Below are positions 1-8,395 of a stretch of 64,000 bases of DNA, piece by piece (the first letter of the stretch is position 1; each line of letters opens with the position of its first letter). The position numbers and the translations under genes are program-made. Location: assembly GCF_900114315.1 (NCBI RefSeq), contig NZ_FOSQ01000001.1, positions 1,377,782 through 1,441,781 on the forward strand, read 5' to 3'. The notes below the pieces were generated by a model. The model searched no databases. It saw nothing but the letters and a program-made list of their open reading frames with translations, and was not told the origin of the DNA. The DNA comes from Falsiroseomonas stagni DSM 19981 (lineage in GTDB: Bacteria; Pseudomonadota; Alphaproteobacteria; Acetobacterales; Acetobacteraceae).

Positions 1-803
1 TACCAGTCATAGACCGCCGCCCCCCCCCAGGCCGCGGAGAGGCTCGCCTGGCTCTCGCTGCCGAGATGGGCGCAGATCAGGCGGATGGGCAGGTCGCGGC
101 CGGGTTCCAGCCCTTCCTCCCGCGCCACTTCCGCCAGGCGCTTGATGTAGTCGGCGAAGCCCACGATGGCGGTGGCGCCGAACTGCTTCATGATGAAGAC
201 CTGCTGGGCGGAGCGCGTCTCCACGCCCGTGCCGGCGCTGAGGAAGCGCGCGCCGACCCAATGCGTCACCGTCTCCCGCACGTAGTGGCCGCCATTGATC
301 ATGCCGTGGCCATAGACGGAATGGACGACGTCATCGCGGGTCATGCCGGCCATCAGGTACATGCGGGCGAGCAGGCGGTTCTGCACCTCCCGGCTCTTCG
401 GGCCGAACAGCAGGGGCTGGGGCGTGCCGGTGGTGCCGCTGGTGGTCTGCATGATGATCTGCGGGCGGCGTTCCGGCGGATGCGCGTCCTGCCCATGGAA
501 GTCGCCGATGGGCGGATGGGCGGCGACGGAGGCCATGAGGTCCGACTTGTCATAGGCCGGCAGCTTCGGCAGGTCATCGAGGCCCCGGATGTCACCGGGC
601 TCGATCCCCTTGGCACCCCAGAGCCGCTGGTAGAAGGGCACCTGCCAGGCGAAGGCGAGGAGCTTGCGGAAATCGGCTTCCTGCCGCGCGCGCAGGGCGT
701 CCCGCGACAGGCCGCGCAGCGCGCCGGGATAATCGGCGCCGATGGGAAAGTCCCGCAGCAGCGCCGGATGGTCCATCGCCGTCACATAGTCAAAGACGGT
801 CAT
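1..803 (-). CDS. Phenylacetate-CoA ligase-like (PaaK family) AMP-forming acyl-CoA ligase, 3' end cut by window edge
   Basis: The frame opens at ATG 803 (beginning MTVFDYV) and stays open for 267 codons to the window edge, so the C-terminal part is missing. Residues about 30-90 carry the PaaK N-terminal pattern (LLAFAWQVPFYQRLW). The adenylate-forming P-loop SGTTGTP lies near residues 122-128. The reading ends in AWGGAAVYDW, where PaaK proteins have their conserved acidic/tyrosine segment. The family activates aryl or short carboxylic acids to CoA thioesters with ATP. It follows an MmgE/PrpD gene by 14 bp and shares its operator at 2176-2187. A run of nine G lies inside the gene at 20-28. The substrate cannot be told from sequence. 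Confidence 0.85.
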   Translation of the reverse strand, partial: MTVFDYVTAMDHPALLRDFPIGADYPGALRGLSRDALRARQEADFRKLLAFAWQVPFYQRLWGAKGIEPGDIRGLDDLPKLPAYDKSDLMASVAAHPPIGDFHGQDAHPPERRPQIIMQTTSGTTGTPQPLLFGPKSREVQNRLLARMYLMAGMTRDDVVHSVYGHGMINGGHYVRETVTHWVGARFLSAGTGVETRSAQQVFIMKQFGATAIVGFADYIKRLAEVAREEGLEPGRDLPIRLICAHLGSESQASLSAAWGGAAVYDW

Positions 804-817
804 GCGGGGCGGCTCCT

Positions 818-2173
818 TCAGGGCAGGATGGTGTCGAGCGTCGCGGCGGGCGCGCCGCCAGGCAGCGCGAGGGTGGTGGCGATGACGCGCTCGATCACGT
901 CATCGGCCACGCCGGCGCTGCGCATCAGGCGGCGCGCCTTGTCGATGATGTCGGCGACGGGCAGCGGGTTCTCGGGATCGCCCAGCGCATCGGGGATGTC
1001 GGCGCGGCGCGTCTCACCATCCGCCAGGGTGACGGTGACGGCGCTGCCGTAGCGGGCGGGATAGGCGGCGGTGAACCCGGCGTCGCGCACCAGCGTCACG
1101 CGGTCACGCAGCGCGGCCAGGCCAGCGTCGGTGAAGCAGGCGGGGGCGAAGGCTTCCAGCGGTGGCGGGCCGTCCCGCAGCGTCACTGCCACGGCGTGTT
1201 GCAGGGAGAATTTCGACTGGATCACGCTCTCGGGCTGCGCGCGGTCGCAGAAGGCGACGGCATCGGCGTAGGTGGCGACTTCCACCGCGGCGATCTCGCG
1301 CCCCGCCACCCAGTCCCGCAGCACCAGCGCCGCATCGATGGTGGCGTGGCAGTGGCGGCAGGCGGGCCAGGGCTTGAAGCTGGTCTCATGCACCAGCCAG
1401 GGCGCATCGGGGCCGGCCAGCACGCGATCGGGCTTTGCATCCGGCGCCATGCCGGCGAAGATGCCGAGGGCGCCTTCCAGGATCTCCCGCGGGCCGGTCA
1501 GGCCATCGGCGGCGAGCAGCGCAGCCTCCAGCCCCATCACGGCGGCGCGGGCGGTGTGGAGCTGCTTCGTCATCACCGGTTCCGCCCGGCATTGCCAGAC
1601 GCCGCCGGTCTGCGTGCCGGCATTGCCGAGCGCCCAGACGGTCCTGGCCTCATCAAGGTCGAGCAGCGACGCCGCAGCGGCGGCGGCGCCGAAGGGGCCG
1701 CAGCTCGCGGTGGGGTGGAACTGGCGGTAATGGGCGTGGCCCATGGCGCGGCCGATGCGGATTTCCGCGTCGTAGCCGCGGATGATGGCGTCCAGCAGCG
1801 CGGGGCCATCGGCGCCGCGTTCGACCGCCAGCGCCAGCGCCGCGGGGATGACGACGGGGCCGGGATGCAGGATCGCCTCCCGGTGCACATCATCCATCTC
1901 CAGCACATTGCCGAAGGCGCCATTGGCGAAGGCGGCATCGCGCGCGGTGTGCGCCGCGCCGAGGATCACGCGCGCGGCGCCCGCGGGTTGGCGCGCGACC
2001 TGGCGACGGAAGACGGCACCGGTCTCGCTCGCCGCCCCCGCCACCGCGCAGCCGATCCAGTCCAGCAGGTGCAGCGCGGCCCGATCGCGATCCGCATCGG
2101 TGATGGGACGGCGGAGCAGCGCGGCGATACCCTCGGTCAAGGTGCCCAAGGCGACGACCCCGTTTGCCAGCAA
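818..2173 (-). CDS. MmgE/PrpD family protein (copy 1)
   Basis: About 450 residues, the usual length of this family, which includes 2-methylcitrate dehydratase and cis-aconitate decarboxylase. Family segments visible are the helical N terminus ending LLDWIGCAVAG, then ANGAFGNVLEMDDVHREA and the glycine/alanine-rich HPTASCGPFGAAAAAA stretch. The start is uncertain: the longest frame begins with TTG at 2173, three bases from the operator at 2176-2187, with no clear Shine-Dalgarno. TTG codons at 2149 or 2140 are alternatives. It is first of a two-gene unit with the CoA ligase downstream. The reaction is probably dehydration, decarboxylation or epimerisation of a polycarboxylate, but the substrate is unknown. 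Confidence 0.85.
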   Translation of the reverse strand: MLANGVVALGTLTEGIAALLRRPITDADRDRAALHLLDWIGCAVAGAASETGAVFRRQVARQPAGAARVILGAAHTARDAAFANGAFGNVLEMDDVHREAILHPGPVVIPAALALAVERGADGPALLDAIIRGYDAEIRIGRAMGHAHYRQFHPTASCGPFGAAAAAASLLDLDEARTVWALGNAGTQTGGVWQCRAEPVMTKQLHTARAAVMGLEAALLAADGLTGPREILEGALGIFAGMAPDAKPDRVLAGPDAPWLVHETSFKPWPACRHCHATIDAALVLRDWVAGREIAAVEVATYADAVAFCDRAQPESVIQSKFSLQHAVAVTLRDGPPPLEAFAPACFTDAGLAALRDRVTLVRDAGFTAAYPARYGSAVTVTLADGETRRADIPDALGDPENPLPVADIIDKARRLMRSAGVADDVIERVIATTLALPGGAPAATLDTILP

Positions 2174-2175
2174 AG

Positions 2176-2187
2176 TTGTCCGGACAT
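2176..2187. promoter_or_regulatory. GntR-type operator TTGTCCGGACAT (site 1)
   Basis: Eleven of twelve bases match the palindrome TTGTCCGGACAA found in front of every other transcription unit of this cluster. It lies between the divergent MmgE/PrpD gene (minus) and the CoA-transferase gene (plus), so one site could control both. The GT-N4-AC core is the half-site arrangement known for HutC-type GntR regulators. The likely binder is the GntR protein encoded at 9338-10069. Confidence 0.7.
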
Positions 2188-2220
2188 ATCAACGGAAGCA
2201 CGCCGAGGACGCAAGCCGCC

Positions 2221-3453
2221 ATGCCGATGATCACGCCCGCCACCTTCGCTGAGACCCTGCGGCCGGGTCTTCGCATCTTCATCGCAGGCTGCGCGGCGGA
2301 ACCGACCGCGGTGCTGGATGCGCTCGCCGCGCGGCCGGCGGCGCTGGCGGCCAGCACGCTGCTCGGCGTGCCGATCGCGAGCATCAACCGGCGCGACTGG
2401 TCCGCGCTGGCGCCGCTGGAATGCGCCTTCATGACGCCGGAACTGCGCGCCGGCCTCGGGGCGGGGCGCGTCAGCTTCCGCCCGCTGCACTACAGCGACG
2501 CCTTCGCCTGGTTGCGCGGCCCGGCGCGCGCCGACATGGCGATCTTCCGCTGCGCGGCACCGCGCGATGGCAGCGTGTCCCTCGCGCTGACGCATGATTT
2601 CGTGCCCGCGCTGATGGAGGCCGGCGCGGCGCTGGTCGCGGTGGTTGATCCGTCCCTGCCGGACGTACCGGATGGCGTGCGCATCGGGCTGGACCGGCTG
2701 CATGCGCTGGTCGATGGACCCTCCGCCACGCCGCTGCTGCCGGTGGATGAGCCCGGGGAGGCGATGGCCGCGCTGGGCCGCCATGTCGCCGGCCTGGTGC
2801 GGGATGGCGATATGGTGCAGACCGGCATCGGCACGGCCGTGGCTGCGGTGGTGCAGGCCATGGGCGGGCATCGGCGGCTGCGCTTCCACGGGGGGATGAT
2901 CGGTGATCCGGTGCTCGGCCTGCTGGATGCGGGCGTGGTGGATGCCGTGACCACCGGTGTCGCGATCGGCAGCGCGGCGCTGCATGACCGGGTCGCGCGC
3001 GAGAAGCGGATCGCCTTCCGGCCTGTCGGCGTCACGCATGATGCCGCGCGCATCGCCGCGCTGCCCTCCATGATCGCGATCAACGCGGCGGTGGAGGTGG
3101 ATTTGTTCGGCCAGGCGAATTCGGAAATGATCGAGGGAAGGCAGGTTTCCGCCCAGGGCGGCGTTGCCGATTTCGTGCGTGGGGCGCGCCGGACGAAGGA
3201 GGGGCGCGCCGTGATCGCGCTGCTGGCCAGTGGCAAGGGCGGCAGCATCAGCCGGATCGTCCCGCAACTGGCGCCCGGCACGCCGGTTTCCATCACGCGC
3301 GGGGATGCGGACATCGTCGTGACGGAACATGGCGTCGCGCTTCTGCGGGACGCGGACCTGGACCAGCGGGCGGAACGGCTGATCGCCATCGCCGCGCCGC
3401 AGCACCAGGTTGCGCTGGCCGATGGCTGGGCGCGGATGCGCGCGCGTTTCTGA
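2221..3453 (+). CDS. Acetyl-CoA hydrolase/CoA-transferase family protein (COG0427)
   Basis: 410 residues from ATG 2221, chosen because the frame's earlier ATG (2164) would run through the operator, and GAGGAC precedes 2221. The C-terminal half has the family core AVEVDLFGQANSE followed by GGVADFVRGA and the ISRIVPQL...GTPVSITR segment typical of 4-hydroxybutyrate/acetate CoA-transferases. These enzymes move CoA between acids through a glutamyl-CoA thioester. It is divergent from the MmgE/PrpD-ligase unit across operator site 1 and convergent with the CaiB operon, whose stop codon is directly adjacent. It probably activates or recycles CoA for the cluster's acid substrate. Confidence 0.85.
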   Translation: MPMITPATFAETLRPGLRIFIAGCAAEPTAVLDALAARPAALAASTLLGVPIASINRRDWSALAPLECAFMTPELRAGLGAGRVSFRPLHYSDAFAWLRGPARADMAIFRCAAPRDGSVSLALTHDFVPALMEAGAALVAVVDPSLPDVPDGVRIGLDRLHALVDGPSATPLLPVDEPGEAMAALGRHVAGLVRDGDMVQTGIGTAVAAVVQAMGGHRRLRFHGGMIGDPVLGLLDAGVVDAVTTGVAIGSAALHDRVAREKRIAFRPVGVTHDAARIAALPSMIAINAAVEVDLFGQANSEMIEGRQVSAQGGVADFVRGARRTKEGRAVIALLASGKGGSISRIVPQLAPGTPVSITRGDADIVVTEHGVALLRDADLDQRAERLIAIAAPQHQVALADGWARMRARF

Positions 3454-4581
3454 TCAGCGCCCTAGGCGCCGGCGCGCGTCGGCGACAACGGCCTCGGTAT
3501 GTTCGCCGAGCGCGGGCAGGGTGGGATCGAGCGTGCCGGGTTCGTCGCGGAACTTGATGGGCAGGCCGATATGGAGATTGCCGTCCTCGTCCCGCACCAG
3601 CATCTGGCGCGCAGCGGCGTGCGGGCGATGGAAGGCCTCATGCAGGTCGAGCAGCGGCGCGAAGCAGACGTCACGGCCCTCGAACCACGCTTCCCATTCG
3701 TCGCGCGTGCGGGTCAGGAAGGTCTCCCGCAGGAAGGCCTTGGCAGGTTCATGGGCCGGGCCGGGCGGGCCGCTGGCGCCGGCCACGAGGTCGTCGCGGC
3801 CGAGCGCGCGGAGCAGGTTCTCGACGAATTTATGCTCGCTGCCGCCGAGGACGACGTGCCGGCCATCCTTCGTCGCATAGATGTTGTAGAAGGCACCACC
3901 GCCCCATTGCCGCACCTGCTTCACATCCGGCGCGCGATCCGCGCCGAGCACGGCGCCGGTGGCGTTGGGCAGCCAGGACAGCGTCGCGTCATACATCGCC
4001 ATGTCGATGACATCGCCGCTTCCCGTCTTCTCCCGCCGCAGCAGCGCCATCAACACGGCCGACAGCGCGAGGAGGGAGGCGGTGGCATCGGCGACGGGGA
4101 CGTTGGGGTGCGTGGGCAGCCCATCCTGGCCGAGATTGGTGGACAGCGTGCCGGCCAGCGCCTCCACCGCCAGATCATGCGCGGGCTTGTCGCGCAGCGG
4201 GCCATCCTGCCCGAAGGCGGATATGGAGCAATAGACTAGGCGCGGGTTGAGCGCCGTCATCGCCGAGGGACCGAAGCCGAGGCGATCGGCGACGCCGGGG
4301 CGGAAGGCCTCCACGAAGACATCGACGGTGCGGACGATGTCATGCAGCGCCGCCAACTGGTCCGGCTTCTTGAGGTCCAGCACGATGGACTTCTTGCCAC
4401 GATGCGTATTGCGGAACCAGACGCTCTGCCCGCCCGCGCGTTCGCCGATGTTGCGCACCGGCTCGCCGGAGGGCGGCTCCAGCTTGATGACTTCCGCGCC
4501 ATGGTCCGCCATGACCGTCGTCATGTAGGGGCCGGGCAGGAACAGCGAGAGATCGAGAACCCGGATACCGTCGAGCTTCAT
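3454..4581 (-). CDS. CaiB/BaiF CoA-transferase family protein (A)
   Basis: 375 residues from ATG 4581, which overlaps the upstream stop as TGATG; a GTG three bases earlier is also possible. It has the type III CoA-transferase N terminus (GIRVLDLSLFLPGPY), the ADHGAEVIKLEPPSGEP segment, and an Asp near residue 165 in PVADATAS, at the position of the catalytic aspartate of FRC/CaiB. Type III enzymes transfer CoA between carboxylic acids, or act as racemases. It is last of a three-gene operon (acyl-CoA dehydrogenase, CaiB B, CaiB A) with coupled stops and starts. Two adjacent CaiB proteins may form a heteromer or act on different acids. Confidence 0.88.
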   Translation of the reverse strand: MKLDGIRVLDLSLFLPGPYMTTVMADHGAEVIKLEPPSGEPVRNIGERAGGQSVWFRNTHRGKKSIVLDLKKPDQLAALHDIVRTVDVFVEAFRPGVADRLGFGPSAMTALNPRLVYCSISAFGQDGPLRDKPAHDLAVEALAGTLSTNLGQDGLPTHPNVPVADATASLLALSAVLMALLRREKTGSGDVIDMAMYDATLSWLPNATGAVLGADRAPDVKQVRQWGGGAFYNIYATKDGRHVVLGGSEHKFVENLLRALGRDDLVAGASGPPGPAHEPAKAFLRETFLTRTRDEWEAWFEGRDVCFAPLLDLHEAFHRPHAAARQMLVRDEDGNLHIGLPIKFRDEPGTLDPTLPALGEHTEAVVADARRRLGR

Positions 4582-5783
4582 CACACCGCCCCCAGGGCGC
4601 GCAGTTGCGCGACTTCTTCCCGCGTGTAGCCGGCCTCGACCAGCACCGCCTCGCTATCCGCGCCATAGCCGGGACCGGCGCGGCCAGGCAGGCGCTTGCC
4701 GTCCAGGCGGATGGCACTGGCGACGACCTTGAGGTCGGGCCGCGCGGGATGCGGCAGGTCGAGGATGCCGCCGCGTTCGCGGAAATAGGGATTCGTCAGT
4801 GCCTGGCCGAGGCCAAGCACCGGCGCGATGGGGACCTGGCCGGCCAGCGCGGTGACCCAGTCGGCGGAGGTCTTCGAGCGCATCACGGGATCGAGCAAGG
4901 CCATCAGCGCATCGCGATTCGCCAGGCGTTCGTCGAAGCCCTTGAAGCGCGGATCGGCGGGCAGGTCCGGCACGCCGGCTATGGTGCAGAACTTCTTCCA
5001 GAAGCCTGGCTTGATGCACATGGCGAAGACATGGCCATCGGCGGTCGGGAACATCTCGCAGGGCACGATGAAGGGGTGGCCGCCGCGCGGACGGCGCGGC
5101 ACCTCGAACCCGTCATTCAGGTACCAGGTGGCGACATAGGTCAGCGTCTGCATCGCGACATCGTAGAGGGAGACGTCAAGATCGCAGCCGCGTCCGGTGG
5201 CGCGCGCACCCGTCACACCGGCCAGCAGCCCCATCGCCGCGGTCAGGCCGGACATGAAATCCACGACGGAGAGGCCGGCGCGGGCCGGGTTGGTGTCGGG
5301 CTCCCCGGTCAGGGCGCAGAAGCCGGCCTCCGCCTGCGCCAGGTAGTCATAGGCCGGCCAGGAGGCGCGTTCGCCATCGCGGCCGTAGCCGGAGAGATGC
5401 ACGCAGACGATGGAGGGCTTCACGGCGGAGAGCGCGGCGTAGTCGAGGCCGAGCCGCGCCGGCAGATCGCCGCGGAGATTGTTCAACACGGCATCCGCAT
5501 CCCGCACGAGGCGATGCAGGGCGTCGCGCGCGCCCGGCTTGCGGACATCCAGCGTCAGGCTTCGCTTGTTGCGATTGAACGACTGGAAGTACTGGCTGTC
5601 ATTCTCGCCGAGCGGGAAGCCGCCGGTGTGGCGCGCGATGTCGCCTGGCGGGTCGCCGCCCTCGCCCGGCGGCGGTTCCACCTTGATGACCTCGGCGCCG
5701 AGATCCGCCAGGTTCATGGTCGCGAAGGGGCCGGCGCCGAACTGCTCGAAGCTGATGATCCTCAGCCCCTTCAGGGGCAGCAT
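4581..5783 (-). CDS. CaiB/BaiF CoA-transferase family protein (B)
   Basis: 400 residues from ATG 5783, coupled to the acyl-CoA dehydrogenase stop as TGATG. It shows GLRIISFEQFGAGPFATM, the ADLGAEVIKVEPPPGEGGDPP segment and a putative catalytic Asp near residue 175 in LSVVDFMSG. The segment YDYLAQAEAGF is the usual family helix before it. It differs clearly from the neighbouring CaiB A, so the pair is not a recent duplication. The role is CoA transfer to the acid that the adjacent dehydrogenase oxidises; the identity of that acid is unknown. Confidence 0.88.
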   Translation of the reverse strand: MLPLKGLRIISFEQFGAGPFATMNLADLGAEVIKVEPPPGEGGDPPGDIARHTGGFPLGENDSQYFQSFNRNKRSLTLDVRKPGARDALHRLVRDADAVLNNLRGDLPARLGLDYAALSAVKPSIVCVHLSGYGRDGERASWPAYDYLAQAEAGFCALTGEPDTNPARAGLSVVDFMSGLTAAMGLLAGVTGARATGRGCDLDVSLYDVAMQTLTYVATWYLNDGFEVPRRPRGGHPFIVPCEMFPTADGHVFAMCIKPGFWKKFCTIAGVPDLPADPRFKGFDERLANRDALMALLDPVMRSKTSADWVTALAGQVPIAPVLGLGQALTNPYFRERGGILDLPHPARPDLKVVASAIRLDGKRLPGRAGPGYGADSEAVLVEAGYTREEVAQLRALGAV

Positions 5784-6952
5784 CACGCGGGGAACCGCTC
5801 GATCAGCTGCTTGGCGATGATCATGCGCTGGATCTCATTGGTGCCTTCGCCGATGCACATCAGCGGCGCGTCGCGGTAGTAGCGCTCCACATGGTATTCC
5901 TTGGAGTAGCCGTAGCCGCCATGGATGCGCATGGCCTCCAGGCTGTTCTCCACCGCGGCCTCGCTGGCGTAGTACTTCGCCATGCCGGCTTCCATGTCGC
6001 AGCGCTCACCGGCGTCATAGGCCCGCGCGGCATCATAGGTGAGCAGGCGGGCGGCCTGCACGCGCGTCGCCATCTCGCCGAGCTTGAGCTGGATGGCCTG
6101 GTGCTGGCAGATCGGCTTGCCCATGGTCTTGCGGATCTGGCTGTATTTCACGCTGTCCTTCAGCGCGGCGGATGCCAGGCCAACGCCACGCGCCGCGACG
6201 TTGATGCGGCCGAGTTCGAGGCCGCCCAGCGCTGTCTGCAACCCGCGGCCTTCCTCGCCACCGATCAGGTAATCGGCGGGGACGCGGTAGTCGTCAAAGA
6301 CGAGTTCCGCGCTGTCGATGCCCTTGTAGCCCAGCTTCTCCAGCTTCTTGGAGACGGTGAAGCCCGCGCCCTTCGGCGCCAGGAACATCGACATGCCCTT
6401 GTGGCGCGGCTGCGCCTCCGGATCCGTCTTGACCAGCAGGGCGAAGCAACTACCCTGGATGCCGTTGCTGATCCAGGTCTTGGTGCCGTTGATGATGTAG
6501 TGATCGCCGTCTCGGCGCGCGCGGGTGCGGATGGCCTGGAGGTCCGTGCCGCAATCCGGCTCCGTCAGTGCAAGGCCGCCACGGATCTCGCCGGTGGCGA
6601 ATTTCGGCAGCCATTCGGCCTTCTGCGCTTCCGTCCCCATCCGGCTGACGCAGGCCGCCATGATGAGGTGGCTGTTGAAGATCCCGGACAGCGACATCCA
6701 GACTTCGGCGATACGCTCGACGATCTTCGCATAGGTGGTGGCGGAGAGGCCGAGCCCGCCATATTCCGGCGCGATGGTTGCACCGAACAGGCCGAGCTCC
6801 TTCATCTGCTCGACCATCTCATGCGGGTATTCATCCGCATGTTCCAGGCGCAGCACATGCGGGCGCACGTCGCGGTTGAGCCATTTGTCGATGGCGTCGA
6901 GCAGCGCGGCCTCTTCCTCGATGGCCTGCGAGCGGGCGACATGCGTGTCCAT
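5783..6952 (-). CDS. Acyl-CoA dehydrogenase
   Basis: 389 residues, the full length of the family. ATG 6952 has GGGAG upstream. It shows the signature LTEPDCGTDL, the flavin-contact segment KTWISNG, and near the C terminus GGYGYSKEYHVERYYRD with CIGEGTNEIQR. The Glu at about 369 is the expected catalytic base. The enzyme is an FAD protein that inserts a 2,3 double bond into an acyl-CoA and passes electrons to ETF. It is the first gene of the operon with two CaiB transferases, and operator site 2 lies 18 bp upstream of its start codon, so repression would block the whole unit. Confidence 0.93.
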   Translation of the reverse strand: MDTHVARSQAIEEEAALLDAIDKWLNRDVRPHVLRLEHADEYPHEMVEQMKELGLFGATIAPEYGGLGLSATTYAKIVERIAEVWMSLSGIFNSHLIMAACVSRMGTEAQKAEWLPKFATGEIRGGLALTEPDCGTDLQAIRTRARRDGDHYIINGTKTWISNGIQGSCFALLVKTDPEAQPRHKGMSMFLAPKGAGFTVSKKLEKLGYKGIDSAELVFDDYRVPADYLIGGEEGRGLQTALGGLELGRINVAARGVGLASAALKDSVKYSQIRKTMGKPICQHQAIQLKLGEMATRVQAARLLTYDAARAYDAGERCDMEAGMAKYYASEAAVENSLEAMRIHGGYGYSKEYHVERYYRDAPLMCIGEGTNEIQRMIIAKQLIERFPA

Positions 6953-6970
6953 GGCTGGTGCTCCCGTGGA

Positions 6971-6986
6971 ATTTGTCCGGACAAAT
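6971..6986. promoter_or_regulatory. GntR-type operator ATTTGTCCGGACAAAT (site 2)
   Basis: A perfect 16-bp palindrome and the best copy of the repeated operator. It lies 18 bp upstream of the acyl-CoA dehydrogenase start, between the end of MmgE/PrpD copy 2 and that gene. At this position it would overlap the promoter or leader of the dehydrogenase-CaiB-CaiB operon. Confidence 0.75.
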
Positions 6987-7006
6987 ACGCCCGGGCTGGC
7001 GTTGCG

Positions 7007-8395
7007 TCAATCACTTCCGCCGGTGGCGGCGGACAGCACCGCGACATCGGCCAGGGTCTCGATGCCCGCCACCAGGTCGCGGATGCGGGTGGCGCGGGCG
7101 GACGGCACCGGGGGGACGGCGTGGCCGCAGCAGCGGAAGAATTTTTCTTCGTTCTCCTCCGCGCTCAGCGGCACGGCGGGGTGGCCGTAGGTGTGGGGCA
7201 GATGCTTCACATGGCGGGCGCCGGAGGCCAGCGTCACGATGATCTCCTGCGGGTCCAAGGCATTCTCGTTCGTGTTCCCGTCCGGCTCGATCCGGACGCG
7301 TGACGCGAAGGCGTGGACGTGGGCGTCGCGCAAAGCCTCACCCCGGAAATCGGGCACGTCGCAACGCCCCTTGGCCAGGAAGACACCGGCTACGAAGGGC
7401 AGGCAGAGCTTCGCATAGTTGGAGGCGGGATCGGGAATGTCGGGCCGCCCGACCAGGCGCCTCACCAGCGGCGGCACGCGGCAGGTGATCTCCGCGACCT
7501 CGTCCGGCGCGAAACCTTCGTCCCGCATCAGGTCGCGCAGCGCATGCACGACGCCATGGGTGAGGCGGCCGGAGGGGAAGGGCTTGTGCGAGAGCTTCTC
7601 GATCTGCCATTCGCGCCCCAGTGCCTTCTCCACGCGATCGGGATGGACGCTCTCCTCGATCAGCGTGAAGTAGCCGTAGCGGCCGGTGAAGATGTCGAGG
7701 GGGCCGCCCATGCCGGCGGCTGCCAGGTCGCAGGCCTCGATCGCGCCGCGGGCATTGAAGCCGATCTGCAGGCCGAGCAGTGGCGAGCCTTCGAGGTGCG
7801 GCTGCAAGGTGCCGCTGGTCTGGCCGTACATGTGGCCGAAGGCGCTGCGCGTCGTTGCCTCATCGAAGCCGGAGAGATTGGCGATGGCGGCGACGGCGCC
7901 GAAGCCGCCGGCGGTGGCGGGGCGGAAGAAGCGCAGCGGCGAGTCGGTCGCGACGCCGAGCAGCCCCGCGATGTCCACGCCGACAGCCATCGCGGCGAGG
8001 AACCGGTCGCCAGAGACCTGATTGCCCTTCGCCGATTCCCGTTCGCACCACGCGAACAGCGCGGAGAGCAGTGTCGCCATGGGATGCACCACGGCACCTT
8101 CATGCACGCAGTCGAATTCGAGGCAGTGGATGAGATAGGCATTCACGATGGCGGCCGAACCGGCCGACATCCGTCGGCCCGTCAGCCAGGACGTCGCCTC
8201 ATTGCCGCTGCCCCAGCGCTCCGCGAGGTCCTGCACCGTCTGCACATTGGCGCCGCTGCTGCCGGCGATGCCGACGCCGAGCGTATCCAGCAGGAAGGTC
8301 CGGCCCGCGCGGATCGCACCCGGCGAGAGATCGGCGTGCCGCACCCGCACCGCATGGGCGGCGAAGGCGGCGGCGATGTCGTAGGGCGTGCTCAT
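7007..8395 (-). CDS. MmgE/PrpD family protein (copy 2)
   Basis: 462 residues from ATG 8395, which overlaps the stop of the upstream deacetylase gene by four bases. Family features are LLDTLGVGIAGSSGANV, the HCLEFDCVHEGAVVHPM segment and the AIANLSGFDEATTRSAFGHMYGQTSGT helix pair. It is clearly different in sequence from copy 1, so the cluster probably uses two distinct MmgE/PrpD activities. It is translationally coupled to the PuuE-like deacetylase and both sit behind operator site 3. The reaction is unknown; dehydration or decarboxylation of a polycarboxylate is the family precedent. Confidence 0.87.
   Translation of the reverse strand: MSTPYDIAAAFAAHAVRVRHADLSPGAIRAGRTFLLDTLGVGIAGSSGANVQTVQDLAERWGSGNEATSWLTGRRMSAGSAAIVNAYLIHCLEFDCVHEGAVVHPMATLLSALFAWCERESAKGNQVSGDRFLAAMAVGVDIAGLLGVATDSPLRFFRPATAGGFGAVAAIANLSGFDEATTRSAFGHMYGQTSGTLQPHLEGSPLLGLQIGFNARGAIEACDLAAAGMGGPLDIFTGRYGYFTLIEESVHPDRVEKALGREWQIEKLSHKPFPSGRLTHGVVHALRDLMRDEGFAPDEVAEITCRVPPLVRRLVGRPDIPDPASNYAKLCLPFVAGVFLAKGRCDVPDFRGEALRDAHVHAFASRVRIEPDGNTNENALDPQEIIVTLASGARHVKHLPHTYGHPAVPLSAEENEEKFFRCCGHAVPPVPSARATRIRDLVAGIETLADVAVLSAATGGSD

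Noticed and set aside
7..261. Apparent stop codon after the G tract suggesting a frameshifted ligase
   Set aside because: That stop is in another frame. Counting the nine G exactly, the ligase frame from ATG 803 remains open to the edge and reads AWGGAAVYDW.
66..1052. Long open frames on the plus strand opposite the CoA ligase and MmgE/PrpD genes, and similar ones throughout
   Set aside because: They are antisense shadows in GC-rich DNA: no family motifs, arginine/alanine-rich translation, and a better gene on the other strand in each case.
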